64,000 bases of DNA from VXNJ01 sp009840625 (GTDB lineage Bacteria; Chloroflexota; UBA11872; VXNJ01): NCBI GenBank assembly GCA_965207915.1, contig OZ242304.1, forward strand, positions 1,984,001 to 2,048,000, written 5' to 3'. The notes beneath the pieces are model-generated. The model was given only the letters and a program-made list of their open reading frames with translations, had not been told where the DNA came from and ran no database searches. The translations under genes and the position numbers were made by a program. Positions 33,742 through 42,931 of this stretch are shown piece by piece. The stretch's first letter is position 1. Each line of letters opens with the position of its first letter.

Positions 33742-35423
33742 TCTCGAACCGGGCGATTGCCGCCCATCTGGAGCGCATCGCCCAGGCAATCGATCTGGCT
33801 GACCCGGATTCGGGGCGCTCGCGGACCTACGGTGCGGCGGCGCGCCGCATCGAATCGTCCAAACGGGATTTCGCTGCCTTGGCCCAGGCCCGCGAACTCA
33901 CCGGCGTGCCCGGCATCGGTCCCTCGTTGGCGCGAACGATTGGTGAGTTTGTCAGCAGCGGTTCCAGCAGGCGCTTGGACGAATTGCTCCAGCAGATCCC
34001 GCCCGGGGCATGGCAACTGCTTTCGGTCCGCGGCCTGGGAGCACGCACGGTGGGCCGGATCGTGCGGGACCTTGGAGTTTCCGATCTGGATTCCCTGCGG
34101 GCGGCGGGATCCGACGGTCGACTCAGTCAGCTGCCCGGCATCGGAAGTCGCAAGGTGGCGCAGATCCTGGCCGAAATCGAGCGGATCGCTGCCACCCGCG
34201 GGTTGTTCTCGCTCGGGCACGCGCTGGCCACGGCGCACCTGGAAGCCGCCCGGCTCGGGAATATCGATGGAGTCAGCGCGGTGCGCTTGGCCGGTGCCGC
34301 GCGAAGGGCGTGCGAGACGATGTCGGGCGTCGACCTGGTGGTCGCGGTGCGCGATCCATCGCGCCCCGCGTTGGCCGCCCTTGGCGGGGAATCGCTCGTC
34401 CAGCTTGACCCGGATGAATTGCAGGAACCAATTCCAGTCCGGATCCGGGTATCGGCTGAAGAGTCGCTTGGCTCGGCGTTGGTGCTGGCGACCGGCTCAG
34501 ACGAACACATTGCCCGGTTAACCGACCTGGCGCGGCGGCGTGGCATCGAACTCGACTCGCCCCAGACCACTTTTGGAACCGAAGCCGAGCTTTATCGCGC
34601 GGTCGGCCTGGACCTGATTCCGCCCGAACTTCGCGAGGGGCGGGAAGAGATTGAACTGGCCCGGCGCGGGCAGTTGCCGCGCCTGCTGGAGCACCGCGAC
34701 CTGGGCTGCGATTTGCATGCCCACAGCGACTGGAGCGATGGTCAGGACAGCATCGCGGCAATGGCCGAGGCGGCCCACCGGGCCGGCCTGCGGCAACTCG
34801 TGATCAGCGACCATTCCCAGTCGCTGGCGGTGGCCAACGGACTTTCCCCGGAGCGGGTGGCAGCCCAACGCGACGAGATTGCGGCACAGGCGCGGCAATG
34901 GGGGGAACTGTCCCTCCTGCATGGCACCGAAAGCGAGATCCGCGTCGACGGATCGCTTGATTTCGAGCCCGAGGTGCTGGCGAGTCTCGACTGGGTAGTC
35001 GCATCAGTGCACGCCGGACTGGGCCAGTCGCGATCGGCGATGACCGAACGCATATTGACCGCGATCTCCAATCCGGCGACCTGCGCGATCGGTCATCCGA
35101 CCGGCAGGATCGTGCTTGGTCGTGAGGGGTTCGATTTTGATCACGATGTGGTCTTTGCGGCCGCCGCCGAAACGGGTGTCGCGCTCGAAATCAACTCGCA
35201 GCCCGGCCGGCTCGACCTATCGGCCGACCTCGCGCGCCGCGCAGCCCGCGCCGGCGCCGTATTGACCGTCAACAGCGACGCTCATGCGGCCGCCCAATTG
35301 GCAAATACACAGCTGGGGGCGATGATCGCGCGGCGGGCCGGCCTGACCTGCGCGCAGGTGATTAATGCTTGGGAGTGGGAGCAGATCGCGGAGCGCCGGG
35401 CGCGTCGCCTCGCCGGAGCTTGA
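33738..35423 (+). CDS. polX: PolX-type protein: degenerate polymerase domain plus intact PHP phosphoesterase
   Basis: 561-aa protein with the PolX layout: helix-hairpin-helix motifs (G-V-P-G-I-G near residue 58, L-P-G-I-G-S near 133), a Pol X palm and fingers region, then a PHP domain. The palm is degenerate: the usual D-x-D reads G197-V-D199 and the third Asp position is R235 (V-R-I-R-V instead of V-D-L-R-V). The G-S-x-R-R loop is G-A-A-R-R. The PHP site looks complete: H327-A-H329, S-D-H, G-T-E, S-V-H, G-H-P-T-G-R and N-S-D-A-H. It is therefore more likely a nuclease/phosphatase than a polymerase. The last 62 bases overlap the convergent hydrolase gene. Confidence 0.88.
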   Translation: MISNRAIAAHLERIAQAIDLADPDSGRSRTYGAAARRIESSKRDFAALAQARELTGVPGIGPSLARTIGEFVSSGSSRRLDELLQQIPPGAWQLLSVRGLGARTVGRIVRDLGVSDLDSLRAAGSDGRLSQLPGIGSRKVAQILAEIERIAATRGLFSLGHALATAHLEAARLGNIDGVSAVRLAGAARRACETMSGVDLVVAVRDPSRPALAALGGESLVQLDPDELQEPIPVRIRVSAEESLGSALVLATGSDEHIARLTDLARRRGIELDSPQTTFGTEAELYRAVGLDLIPPELREGREEIELARRGQLPRLLEHRDLGCDLHAHSDWSDGQDSIAAMAEAAHRAGLRQLVISDHSQSLAVANGLSPERVAAQRDEIAAQARQWGELSLLHGTESEIRVDGSLDFEPEVLASLDWVVASVHAGLGQSRSAMTERILTAISNPATCAIGHPTGRIVLGREGFDFDHDVVFAAAAETGVALEINSQPGRLDLSADLARRAARAGAVLTVNSDAHAAAQLANTQLGAMIARRAGLTCAQVINAWEWEQIAERRARRLAGA

Positions 35424-36372
35424 GGTCGCCCGCCGCTTTCCTCCGCCCCCCGTCCCGGGAGAACTGCTTCTCAACCGGATCGCGCAGCGAATGGCGCAGG
35501 AACTCGGATATCTTGGCCAGGTATTCGTCGCGCAGGATATGAAAGCCTTCGACGTGCTCGGCTTCGTCGATGACCCAGAGGTGCTTTTCGGCGCTGGTAG
35601 CGGCCTCGAACAACTTGCGGGTGCTCTCGGCGCTCACGATTGAGTCCTGCCCGCTCTGGACGACCATCAGCGGGCGTGAATGCAGCGAAGCGACCAAGTC
35701 GACCGGCCGGATGTGGTCCATCCGGTGTCCGACCAGTCGCTGACCCAGCCAGACCACCGGACCCACGAACAGCCAGGGCGGAAGCCCTGTTATTCGTTTG
35801 AATGCCCGGGCCACGTTCTCGCGCAGGGTTGCAAATGGACTGTCGGCGATAACCGCCTCCAGCCGCTCGTCCAACGCGGCGGCCATGATCGCCACCGAGC
35901 CGCCCATTGAATTCCCCCAAACCGCCAACCGGCCCAGCTCCACTTGGTCTGCGGCCCAGTCCACGACGCCAAGGAGGTCCAGCATTTCCCGGTAACCCAT
36001 CGTGGTGGTGCTGCCCTCGCTCTCGCCGTGGCCGGAGAAGTCAAACAGTACGACGCCATATCCGAGCTTGAGCAGCTCGACGCAGCGGCCGACCATTTCC
36101 TTGTGGTTGGTCCAAACCCCGTGACAGAGGATTACCGACGCCGGATGGTGTTTGGGCCGGGCGATCCATGCCTTGAGCGTCATGCCGGTCCGGCTTTCGA
36201 TCTGTACAGGTTCGAGTCCCAGCACCGAGGGGTCGAAATCGGGCGCATAGCCCTTGGGCGTGTGGCGTGGGTTCGGGTGGGTCAGGTACCAGGCGGTACG
36301 AAAGACCAGCAGCGTCCAGAGGCCGGCCAAGCCGATCGGTATCAGCAAAAGCAAAAGCAGCCAGGGATTCAC
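35362..36372 (-). CDS. Membrane-anchored alpha/beta hydrolase
   Basis: 336-aa serine hydrolase. A hydrophobic N-terminus (about residues 3-25) anchors it. The alpha/beta hydrolase core follows with L-C-H-G-V (oxyanion loop), nucleophile elbow G-N-S-M-G-G, D-S-I-V-S near the acid position and a late E-H-V-E-G-F-H with the candidate His. It resembles BEM46/YqkD-like esterases. The GTG start at 36372 abuts the TAA of trpA with no gap, so it should be transcribed with the trp operon although no role in tryptophan synthesis is apparent. Its 3' end overlaps polX by 62 bases tail to tail. Confidence 0.85.
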   Translation of the reverse strand: MNPWLLLLLLIPIGLAGLWTLLVFRTAWYLTHPNPRHTPKGYAPDFDPSVLGLEPVQIESRTGMTLKAWIARPKHHPASVILCHGVWTNHKEMVGRCVELLKLGYGVVLFDFSGHGESEGSTTTMGYREMLDLLGVVDWAADQVELGRLAVWGNSMGGSVAIMAAALDERLEAVIADSPFATLRENVARAFKRITGLPPWLFVGPVVWLGQRLVGHRMDHIRPVDLVASLHSRPLMVVQSGQDSIVSAESTRKLFEAATSAEKHLWVIDEAEHVEGFHILRDEYLAKISEFLRHSLRDPVEKQFSRDGGRRKAAGDLKLRRGDAPGAPRSAPTPKH

Positions 36373-37182
36373 TTACGAATCGCCTCCTTGGCGGGCCGCT
36401 CCAGCAAGCTGGCTCACGAATTCTTCCGCGCGGGCCAGGCGTAATGGGCGATCGGCCAGGCCGCAGATTTTCACGAACGCCGAGCCAACGATCGCCCCGT
36501 CGGCCAGCCCGTGCAGCCCGAGGACGTGCTCGGGGCTGGATATGCCGAACCCGACCGCCAGCGGGCGGTCGGTCAGCGAGCGCGTGCGGCGCAGAAACGT
36601 CGCCAGTCCCACGCCCATATTTTGCCGAGCGCCGGTCACGCCGGTGAGCGAGACGACATAAATGAACCCCGACTCGTTCGCCAGCACCCGGACGGCGCGT
36701 TCGGGATCGGTGGTCGGGGCAAGGAACTGGACGAGCGCAACGCCGCGGCCGGCCAGCGCCTGCGCCAGCGGCCCGGACTCTTCGGGCGGCAGATCAACGG
36801 CGATCGCCGCGTCCACCCCGGATTCCGCGATCGCGGCGGCCAGGGGATCGATTCCGTAGGCCAGGAACGGATTGGCGTAACCCATTAGGATCAGGCCGGC
36901 ATCGGTTTCGGCGCGCAGGCGGGCCGTGAATTCCAGGCAATCGCCCAGGTTTACGCCGTTTTCGAGCGCGACCTGGGACGAGTGCTGGATGGTGGGACCT
37001 TCGGCGATCGGGTCGGAAAACGGAATGCCCAGTTCGAGCACGTCGGCGCCGCCGGCCAGGGCGGCGCGGGCCAGTTCCCAGGACTCTTCGAGCGACGGAT
37101 ACCCGATGGTGAGGAATATGTTCAGCGCCAATTCGCCGCGGCTGCGGGTTCGCCGGTAAATCCGCTCGAGGCGCGCCGTCAT
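36373..37182 (-). CDS. trpA: Tryptophan synthase alpha subunit
   Basis: TrpA, 269 aa, cleaves indole-3-glycerol phosphate to indole and glyceraldehyde 3-phosphate. The catalytic Glu and Asp lie in E-L-G-I-P-F-S-D-P, and V-G-F-G-I-S and I-V-G-S-A-F form the phosphate site. It overlaps the trpB stop (ATGA) and ends the six-gene trp run. Confidence 0.97.
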   Translation of the reverse strand: MTARLERIYRRTRSRGELALNIFLTIGYPSLEESWELARAALAGGADVLELGIPFSDPIAEGPTIQHSSQVALENGVNLGDCLEFTARLRAETDAGLILMGYANPFLAYGIDPLAAAIAESGVDAAIAVDLPPEESGPLAQALAGRGVALVQFLAPTTDPERAVRVLANESGFIYVVSLTGVTGARQNMGVGLATFLRRTRSLTDRPLAVGFGISSPEHVLGLHGLADGAIVGSAFVKICGLADRPLRLARAEEFVSQLAGAARQGGDS

Positions 37183-38393
37183 TTGCCGGCAAGCCCATGC
37201 TCGGCGATGGTCTCCATGTCCTTGTCACCGCGCCCGGATAGGTTGACCACGACCGATTGGTCTTTGCGCATGCCGCCGGCCAGTTCGAGCGCGAAAGCCA
37301 CCGCGTGCGCCGATTCGAGCGCCGGAATTATGCCCTCGGTGCGGGCCAGGGCGGTGACCGCTTCGAGCGCCTGCCGATCGGTGATCGAGGCGTACTGCGC
37401 ACGACCGCTGCTGGCAAGGTGGGAGTGCTCGGGCCCCACGCCCGGATAGTCCAGGCCGGCCGAAATGCTGTGGGCCGGGAGCACCTGGCCCCACCGGTCC
37501 TGCAGGACCATCGTGCGCGTTCCGTGCAAGACGCCTTCCTTGCCGGCGCCGATCGTTGCCGCGTGCGAGCCGCTGGCCAATCCGTGACCGGCCGCTTCAA
37601 CGCCGTGCAGGGCGACCGCGGAATCGTCCAGGAACTCGTAGAACAGCCCCATCGCGTTGGAACCCCCGCCAACGCAAGCGACCAGGGCATCGGGGGTACC
37701 CCCGACCAACCGGTTGAATTGCTCCCGGGTTTCGCGTCCGATCACCGCCTGGAAATCCCGGATCATCATCGGGTAGGGATGCGGCCCGGCGACCGACCCG
37801 AGCAGGTAGTAGGTGTCGGCGACATTGGTGACCCAATCGCGTATGGCCTCGTTGATCGCGTCCTTCAGGGTTCGGGAACCGGACTCCACCGGGACGACTT
37901 CGGCGCCGAGGACCTGCATCCGCACCACGTTCAGGTGTTGACGCTCAATGTCCAGGCTGCCCATGTAGACCACGCATTTCTGGTCCAGCAGGGCGCAAAC
38001 CGTCGCCGAAGCCACGCCGTGCTGCCCGGCGCCGGTCTCGGCGACCACCCGGTCCTTACCCATGCGTCGGGCCAGCAGACCCTGGCCGATGGCGGCGTTT
38101 ATCTTGTGGGCACCGGTATGGGCCAGGTCCTCGCGCTTGAGATAGATGCGCGCGCCGCCGGCCAGAGCGCTCAGGCGGGACGCCTCGTAAAGCGGAGTGG
38201 GTCGCCCGACGTATTCACGGAGGTATGTGGCCAATTCTTTAGCGAACGCCGCGTCGGCGCGAATCGCGCGATAGGCGTCATCCAGTTCGTGCACCGCCGG
38301 CATAAGCGTCTCGGGCATGAACATGCCGCCCCAGGGACCGAAATGCCCGCTGGCGTCCGGCAGTTCGCGCAATCGCCGCGAAGGAGCGGTCAT
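37179..38393 (-). CDS. trpB: Tryptophan synthase beta subunit
   Basis: TrpB, 404 aa, PLP enzyme joining indole and serine to tryptophan. The PLP lysine is in H-T-G-A-H-K-I-N-A near residue 98, the phosphate-binding G-G-G-S-N-A lies after the middle, and the E-T-G-A-G-Q-H-G catalytic loop is intact. It is the TrpB1 type by length and motifs. Coupled by overlap to trpCF upstream and trpA downstream. Confidence 0.98.
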   Translation of the reverse strand: MTAPSRRLRELPDASGHFGPWGGMFMPETLMPAVHELDDAYRAIRADAAFAKELATYLREYVGRPTPLYEASRLSALAGGARIYLKREDLAHTGAHKINAAIGQGLLARRMGKDRVVAETGAGQHGVASATVCALLDQKCVVYMGSLDIERQHLNVVRMQVLGAEVVPVESGSRTLKDAINEAIRDWVTNVADTYYLLGSVAGPHPYPMMIRDFQAVIGRETREQFNRLVGGTPDALVACVGGGSNAMGLFYEFLDDSAVALHGVEAAGHGLASGSHAATIGAGKEGVLHGTRTMVLQDRWGQVLPAHSISAGLDYPGVGPEHSHLASSGRAQYASITDRQALEAVTALARTEGIIPALESAHAVAFALELAGGMRKDQSVVVNLSGRGDKDMETIAEHGLAGK

Positions 38394-39760
38394 GAAAGCT
38401 CCGCCGCCCGCTTGGCGCGCTCAACGAACGCGGCGATTTTGCGGCGGTCTTTCCGCCCTTCGGTTTCGACGCCGGAGGACACGTCGACCCCCCAAGGCCG
38501 CAAGCGGATCACGGTTGCGGCGACGTTTTCCGGGTCCAGCCCCCCGGAGAGAAGGTAATTGCGTCGGCCGACCAGCCGCGGCGCCTGGGTCCAGTCCCAT
38601 GCCTTGCCGGATCCGCCGCCGGCGGGCGAATCGACGTGGACCAAGGCGGCATCGATCGCCCCGAGATCCGGTTCGAGGCCGCCCGAACCGACTCGGAAAG
38701 TCGGAATCACGCGCTCGGCCAGTTCCCTGGGCGGAGGTTTCCCCAGGTCGTGCACCTGGACGTAATCGGCGCCGGTCTGGTCGAGGGCGCCGGCCATCTC
38801 GGCCGCGTCGGCCGCCACCATCACCGCAACCGACTTGGCGTTCGGCGCGGCGGCGAATATCTCCCGCGCCCGCTGCGGCGAGACCTGGCGACGCGATCGG
38901 GCCAGAATGGCGCCGATGAAGTCGGCGCCTGCGGCGGAGGCGGCGGCCGCGTCGGCGGGATTCGATATTCCGCAGATCTTCACCCGCGGCGAAGGGGCCT
39001 TGATCAAAGCCCGCATCCGGTCCACGTCGCCGCTGTGACGGGCCAGGGTTTCGCCTATCAACACGGCATCGGCACCGGCGGCGGCCAGCCGCGCCAGATC
39101 GTATTTGTCCTTGACCCCGCTTTCGGCAACCAGTACCGCCTGACCGCCGATTTGGGGGGCCAGCCGTTCGGTGGTCGCCAGATCGGTTCGGAAGGTTTGC
39201 AGATCTCGGTTGTTGATCCCGATCAACGTCGCGCCGGCCGCCAGCGCGCGGTCCAGCTCGGACTGATCGTGGACCTCCACCAGAGCGTCCATGCCCAGTT
39301 CGCCGGCCACCCCGAGGAGCGGCTCGGGATCCTCGATCGCGGCCATGATCACCAGTACCGCGTCGGCGCCCAGTGCGCGCGCTTCATGAACCTGCCAGGG
39401 GTCGATGACAAAGTCCTTGCGCAGGACCGGAAGCCGGCAGGCGGCCCGGGCCCGAATCAGGTCCTCATCGCTTCCGGCGAAGAATTTCTCGTCGGTTAAC
39501 ACGGAAAGTGCCGCCGCGCCGGCCAACTGATAGTTGGCGGCAACCGCGCTCGGATCCAGGTCCGCGATCCGGCCGGCGGATGGTGAGGCGCGCTTTAGTT
39601 CGGCTATGACCGCCAGTCCCGGCCCGGACAACGCTTTCGCAAAACCGCGCGGCGCCGCCGCCGCCAGCGCTCGCCGGCGGATCTGAGCCAGCGAAACCTG
39701 GGCTGCGCGCTGCCCAAGTTCGGCGCGCTTGTGGGCGAGGATATTTCGCAATACGCTCAT
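38390..39760 (-). CDS. trpCF: Fused indole-3-glycerol-phosphate synthase / phosphoribosylanthranilate isomerase
   Basis: 456-aa bifunctional enzyme. Residues 1 to about 252 are TrpC (K-R-A-S-P-S-A-G near residue 54, V-L-R-K-D-F-V-I-D, G-I-N-N-R-D-L, V-A-E-S-G-V). From about 256 onward is TrpF (V-K-I-C-G-I-S start, then V-Q-V-H-D and L-S-G-G-L-D-P-E-N-V near the end). It therefore carries both steps from phosphoribosylanthranilate to indole-3-glycerol phosphate. This order matches the E. coli fusion, but it is unusual to see it in an operon headed by a T-box. It lies 41 bp after trpD. Confidence 0.96.
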   Translation of the reverse strand: MSVLRNILAHKRAELGQRAAQVSLAQIRRRALAAAAPRGFAKALSGPGLAVIAELKRASPSAGRIADLDPSAVAANYQLAGAAALSVLTDEKFFAGSDEDLIRARAACRLPVLRKDFVIDPWQVHEARALGADAVLVIMAAIEDPEPLLGVAGELGMDALVEVHDQSELDRALAAGATLIGINNRDLQTFRTDLATTERLAPQIGGQAVLVAESGVKDKYDLARLAAAGADAVLIGETLARHSGDVDRMRALIKAPSPRVKICGISNPADAAAASAAGADFIGAILARSRRQVSPQRAREIFAAAPNAKSVAVMVAADAAEMAGALDQTGADYVQVHDLGKPPPRELAERVIPTFRVGSGGLEPDLGAIDAALVHVDSPAGGGSGKAWDWTQAPRLVGRRNYLLSGGLDPENVAATVIRLRPWGVDVSSGVETEGRKDRRKIAAFVERAKRAAELS

Positions 39761-39801
39761 GGTTTGGGATTTGATCCGCTTATTTGTCGCGCGGTATTGG
39801 C

Positions 39802-40815
39802 TCAGACCGCATGGGTTGCAGCCGTGAAATCGGCCAGCTTGCGGCGGGCGTCGCCCGAATCGAGGGTTGCCCTGGCCAGCGCGACACCGTCCCCAAGGTC
39901 GTTGACTCTGCCGGCCACCAGCAGCGCCGCCGCGGCGTTGAGCAGCATGAAGTCCCGCGGCGGTCCGGACTCGCCGGCAAAGACCGCGCGGATGATCTCC
40001 GCGTTTTCAACCGGGTCGCCGCCGGCGACTTCTGCCAGCGGTCGTTCTTCGAGGTCGAAATCAGACGGTCTGACTTGGAACTGTTCGATGCGCTCGCCCC
40101 GAACCGAAAACACCCGCGTCGGGCCGGCGATGGAAATCTCGTCCAGGCCTTCCAGCCCGTGCACTACCAGCGCCCGGCGGGTCCCCAGTCGGGCCAGCGC
40201 CCCGGCAACCAGATCCAGCAACTCGGGCCGGGCGACGCCCAGCAGCTGGCGCCGCGCGCCGGCCGGGTTGGTCAGCGGCCCGAGGATGTTGAAAACCGTC
40301 GGGATCCCGATCTGCGCCCGCAGCGGGCCCGCGTGGCGCATTGCCGGATGAAACGATTGGGCGAAAAGGAACCCGATCCCGACCCGGCTTATGCAATCGC
40401 CGACCTGTCGCGGCGTCAGGTCGATCCGGGCACCGAGGGCTTCGAGGACGTCGGCCGAACCCGATCGCGAGGAGGCGGCGCGGTTGCCGTGCTTGGCGAC
40501 TACCGCGCCGGCTGCCGCGGCGATCAACGCCGCGGCGGTGGATACGTTGAACGTGTTCTTGCCGTCTCCGCCGGTACCGCAGGTATCGATGTGGTCCTCG
40601 CCGGCGACCTCGAGAGCCAGCGCCGCCCGCCGCATGGCGCGGGCCAGTCCGGCCACTTCGTCGGCGGTCTCACCCTTCATTCCCAGGCTGGCGACGAACG
40701 CGCCGAACTGCGCCGGTTCGAATTCACCGGACATGATCTGATCCATGACCGATTCGGCCTCGTCGGCGGTCAGGTCTTGGCCCTGGTAGACCCTGGCCAG
40801 CATTTGGGCGATCAT
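39802..40815 (-). CDS. trpD: Anthranilate phosphoribosyltransferase
   Basis: TrpD, 337 aa, transfers phosphoribosyl to anthranilate. The PRPP loop G-T-G-G-D-G near residue 82 is followed by N-T-F-N-V-S-T-A, then K-H-G-N-R-A and an F-N-I-L-G-P-L-T-N-P segment. It is not fused to TrpG, which is a separate gene overlapping its start by four bases. Confidence 0.97.
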   Translation of the reverse strand: MIAQMLARVYQGQDLTADEAESVMDQIMSGEFEPAQFGAFVASLGMKGETADEVAGLARAMRRAALALEVAGEDHIDTCGTGGDGKNTFNVSTAAALIAAAAGAVVAKHGNRAASSRSGSADVLEALGARIDLTPRQVGDCISRVGIGFLFAQSFHPAMRHAGPLRAQIGIPTVFNILGPLTNPAGARRQLLGVARPELLDLVAGALARLGTRRALVVHGLEGLDEISIAGPTRVFSVRGERIEQFQVRPSDFDLEERPLAEVAGGDPVENAEIIRAVFAGESGPPRDFMLLNAAAALLVAGRVNDLGDGVALARATLDSGDARRKLADFTAATHAV

Positions 40816-41396
40816 GCGCGCGGCCCGATCCGATAGAGCTCTAGGAAGTTGCGCAGAATGTCGTGCCCCTGCGGGGTGAGGATCGACTCGGGGTGAAACT
40901 GCACCCCATGCACGGGCCGGCTCCGGTGTCGGAGCCCCATGATTATCCCGTCATCGGTCTGCGCCGAAATCTGCAACGAATCGGGCAGCGACTCGCGTTC
41001 GACGATCAGGGAGTGGTAGCGGGTGACCTGGAACGGTTGCGGCAAATCCTTGAACTCGCCCGCGCCGTCGTGTTCGATCATCGAAGTCTTTCCGTGCATA
41101 AGCGACGGCGCGCGAATGACCCGCCCGCCGAACACCTCGCCGATGCACTGATGCCCCAGGCACACCCCCAGGGTTGGCAGGTCACGAGAGACTTCTTCGA
41201 TCAGCTCCATGGAAACTCCGGCTTCATGCGGGGTGCAGGGTCCGGGTGAGACCACGACCGCCTCCGGCCCGAGTTTTCTGACCGTGGCGGTGTCGATCGC
41301 GTCGTTGCGGTAGACCTCGACCTCGCATCCGAGCTCGTAGAGGTACTGGACGAGGTTGTAGGTGAAGGAATCGTAGTTGTCGATCATCAGGATCAT
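40812..41396 (-). CDS. trpG: Anthranilate synthase glutamine amidotransferase component
   Basis: TrpG/PabA, 194 aa, supplies ammonia to TrpE. Class I amidotransferase triad: Cys in G-V-C-L-G-H-Q, and His and Glu in Q-F-H-P-E-S. The N-terminus D-N-Y-D-S-F-T-Y-N-L is typical. Overlaps trpE (ATGA) upstream and trpD downstream. It may also serve folate synthesis if no separate PabA exists in the genome. Confidence 0.96.
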   Translation of the reverse strand: MILMIDNYDSFTYNLVQYLYELGCEVEVYRNDAIDTATVRKLGPEAVVVSPGPCTPHEAGVSMELIEEVSRDLPTLGVCLGHQCIGEVFGGRVIRAPSLMHGKTSMIEHDGAGEFKDLPQPFQVTRYHSLIVERESLPDSLQISAQTDDGIIMGLRHRSRPVHGVQFHPESILTPQGHDILRNFLELYRIGPRA

Positions 41397-42886
41397 TTGC
41401 TTGCTCCGTGCGCGCGGTCAATCGCGGCCAGCAGCGCGGCGGCCTTGTTCATCGACTCGTTGAACTCGTATTCGGCTTCCGAATCGGCCACGATTCCGCC
41501 GCCGGCCTGGACGTACCCGATCCCGTCCCGGACGACCATCGTGCGAATGCCGATGGCGGTGTCCAGGTCGCCCGAGTAGGCGAAATACCCCACCGCCCCG
41601 CCGTAAACTCCGCGCCGGGTGGGTTCAAGTTCGTCGATGATCTCCATCGCCCGGATCTTGGGCGCGCCGGAGAGCGTTCCGGCCGGAAAGCAGGACCGCA
41701 GCGCGTCAACCCCGCTTTTGGCCGGGGACAGCGAACCGTCGACGTGCGAGACGATGTGCATAACGTGCGAGAACCGGTCGACTTCCAACAAACGGGTAAC
41801 GGAAACGCTGCCGCCGACCGCCACACGGCCCAGGTCGTTGCGCGCCAGATCGACGAGCATCACGTGTTCGGCGACCTCTTTCTCGTCCTCCAACAGCTCC
41901 TCGGCGATCCGGTCGTCGCTGGTGCGGTCTTTGCCGCGCCAGCGGCTGCCGGCCACCGGAACGGTCCGCATCCTGGACCCGCGCACCCGCACCAGCATTT
42001 CCGGAGACGCGCCGCAGACATGCATGTCGGGCAGCTGCAGGAAATACATATAAGGAGACGGGTTCAACTGCCGCAAATGACGGTAAACGGCGAACGGGTG
42101 AACCGCCAATCGCCGCTTGAGTCGCTGCGAGAGCACCACCTGGATGATGTCTCCGGCGGCGATGTATTCCTTGGCCTGGCGAACCATGGCCGCGAATTCG
42201 GCCTTGGACATGTTCGTCTCGACCGGACCGGCCGCGCCGCAACCATGATCCAGCGAGGCCGGCCGGCTGCCTAGCCGCTCGGCCAATTGATCGAGGCGCT
42301 TCAGCGCTTCCTGGTAGGAGCGTTGCGGGTCATCGCTCGGGTGGGCCAGAGTCACCAGCTTCTGGGTTCGCGACACGTTGTCGAACATCACGAAGGTGTC
42401 GACAAACATGAGTTGAACGTCTGGCAGTCCTACGTCGTCGGCGCGGGTGTGCGGGAGTCGCTCAAAACTCTCGACCGCTTCGTAACCCAGGTAGCCGATG
42501 GCCCCACCCTGAAAAGCAGGCAGCTCCGGGAGGGACACGGCGTTGATTTTCGCGAGTTGACGAGCGACGACCCGCAGCGGGTCCCGGTAAGCGACCGTTT
42601 CGGTTCCACCGTCGGCGAAAGTAAACGTCGCCGCGCCGTCGCGCATCGCGACCAACATGTAGGGGTCCGACCCAACGAAGCTGTAGCGGCCGACGGATTC
42701 GTCCGGTTCGGCGCTCTCCAGCAGAAACGCGGGCCCGTCGCCGGCAAGCTTGAGGTAAGCCGAGACAGGCGTCTCCAGGTCGGCGAGCAACTCGCGGTAA
42801 ACCGGGACGGCGCGGTTCTGGCGAAGGTGACCGATAACGGCCTCGACGGCGGGAGCGGTGCCGATCATCTGCACCGGGGTGGCCAT
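41393..42886 (-). CDS. trpE: Anthranilate synthase component I
   Basis: TrpE, 497 aa, makes anthranilate from chorismate and ammonia. The chorismate-binding core includes G-T-L-S-G-A-P-K-I-R-A-M-E-I and D-L-A-R-N-D-L-G-R. An N-terminal L-L-E-S motif (near residue 56), associated with feedback inhibition by tryptophan, is present, so control is likely both allosteric and through the upstream T-box. The start ATG at 42886 has the ribosome site GAAGGA at 42893-42898, and that site lies inside a predicted sequestering hairpin of the leader. Confidence 0.97.
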   Translation of the reverse strand: MATPVQMIGTAPAVEAVIGHLRQNRAVPVYRELLADLETPVSAYLKLAGDGPAFLLESAEPDESVGRYSFVGSDPYMLVAMRDGAATFTFADGGTETVAYRDPLRVVARQLAKINAVSLPELPAFQGGAIGYLGYEAVESFERLPHTRADDVGLPDVQLMFVDTFVMFDNVSRTQKLVTLAHPSDDPQRSYQEALKRLDQLAERLGSRPASLDHGCGAAGPVETNMSKAEFAAMVRQAKEYIAAGDIIQVVLSQRLKRRLAVHPFAVYRHLRQLNPSPYMYFLQLPDMHVCGASPEMLVRVRGSRMRTVPVAGSRWRGKDRTSDDRIAEELLEDEKEVAEHVMLVDLARNDLGRVAVGGSVSVTRLLEVDRFSHVMHIVSHVDGSLSPAKSGVDALRSCFPAGTLSGAPKIRAMEIIDELEPTRRGVYGGAVGYFAYSGDLDTAIGIRTMVVRDGIGYVQAGGGIVADSEAEYEFNESMNKAAALLAAIDRAHGASK

Positions 42887-42891
42887 TTGAA

Positions 42892-42931
42892 GTCCTTCTG
42901 GGCGGTTGCTTTGTGAATTGACCGCCGGGAC
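42892..42931 (-). promoter_or_regulatory. Predicted Shine-Dalgarno-sequestering hairpin of the trp T-box
   Basis: On the minus strand GTCC (42931-42928) can pair with GGAC (42895-42892), and GGCGGT (42926-42921) with ACCGCC (42906-42901), giving a 4+6 bp helix with a small internal loop. The GGA of the trpE ribosome site is inside the outer helix. No U-run follows, so this looks like a translational switch rather than an intrinsic terminator. Its 5' arm overlaps the antiterminator/antisequestrator arm of the T-box, making the two structures mutually exclusive. Confidence 0.6.

Noticed and set aside
37257..38558. 433-codon open frame antisense to trpB
   Set aside because: trpB is unmistakable on the other strand; the antisense product is Gly/Arg/His-rich without motifs.
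42901..42926. GGCGGT/ACCGCC hairpin before trpE as an intrinsic terminator
   Set aside because: No U-run follows on the minus strand; the sequence after it is the ribosome site, so sequestration fits better.
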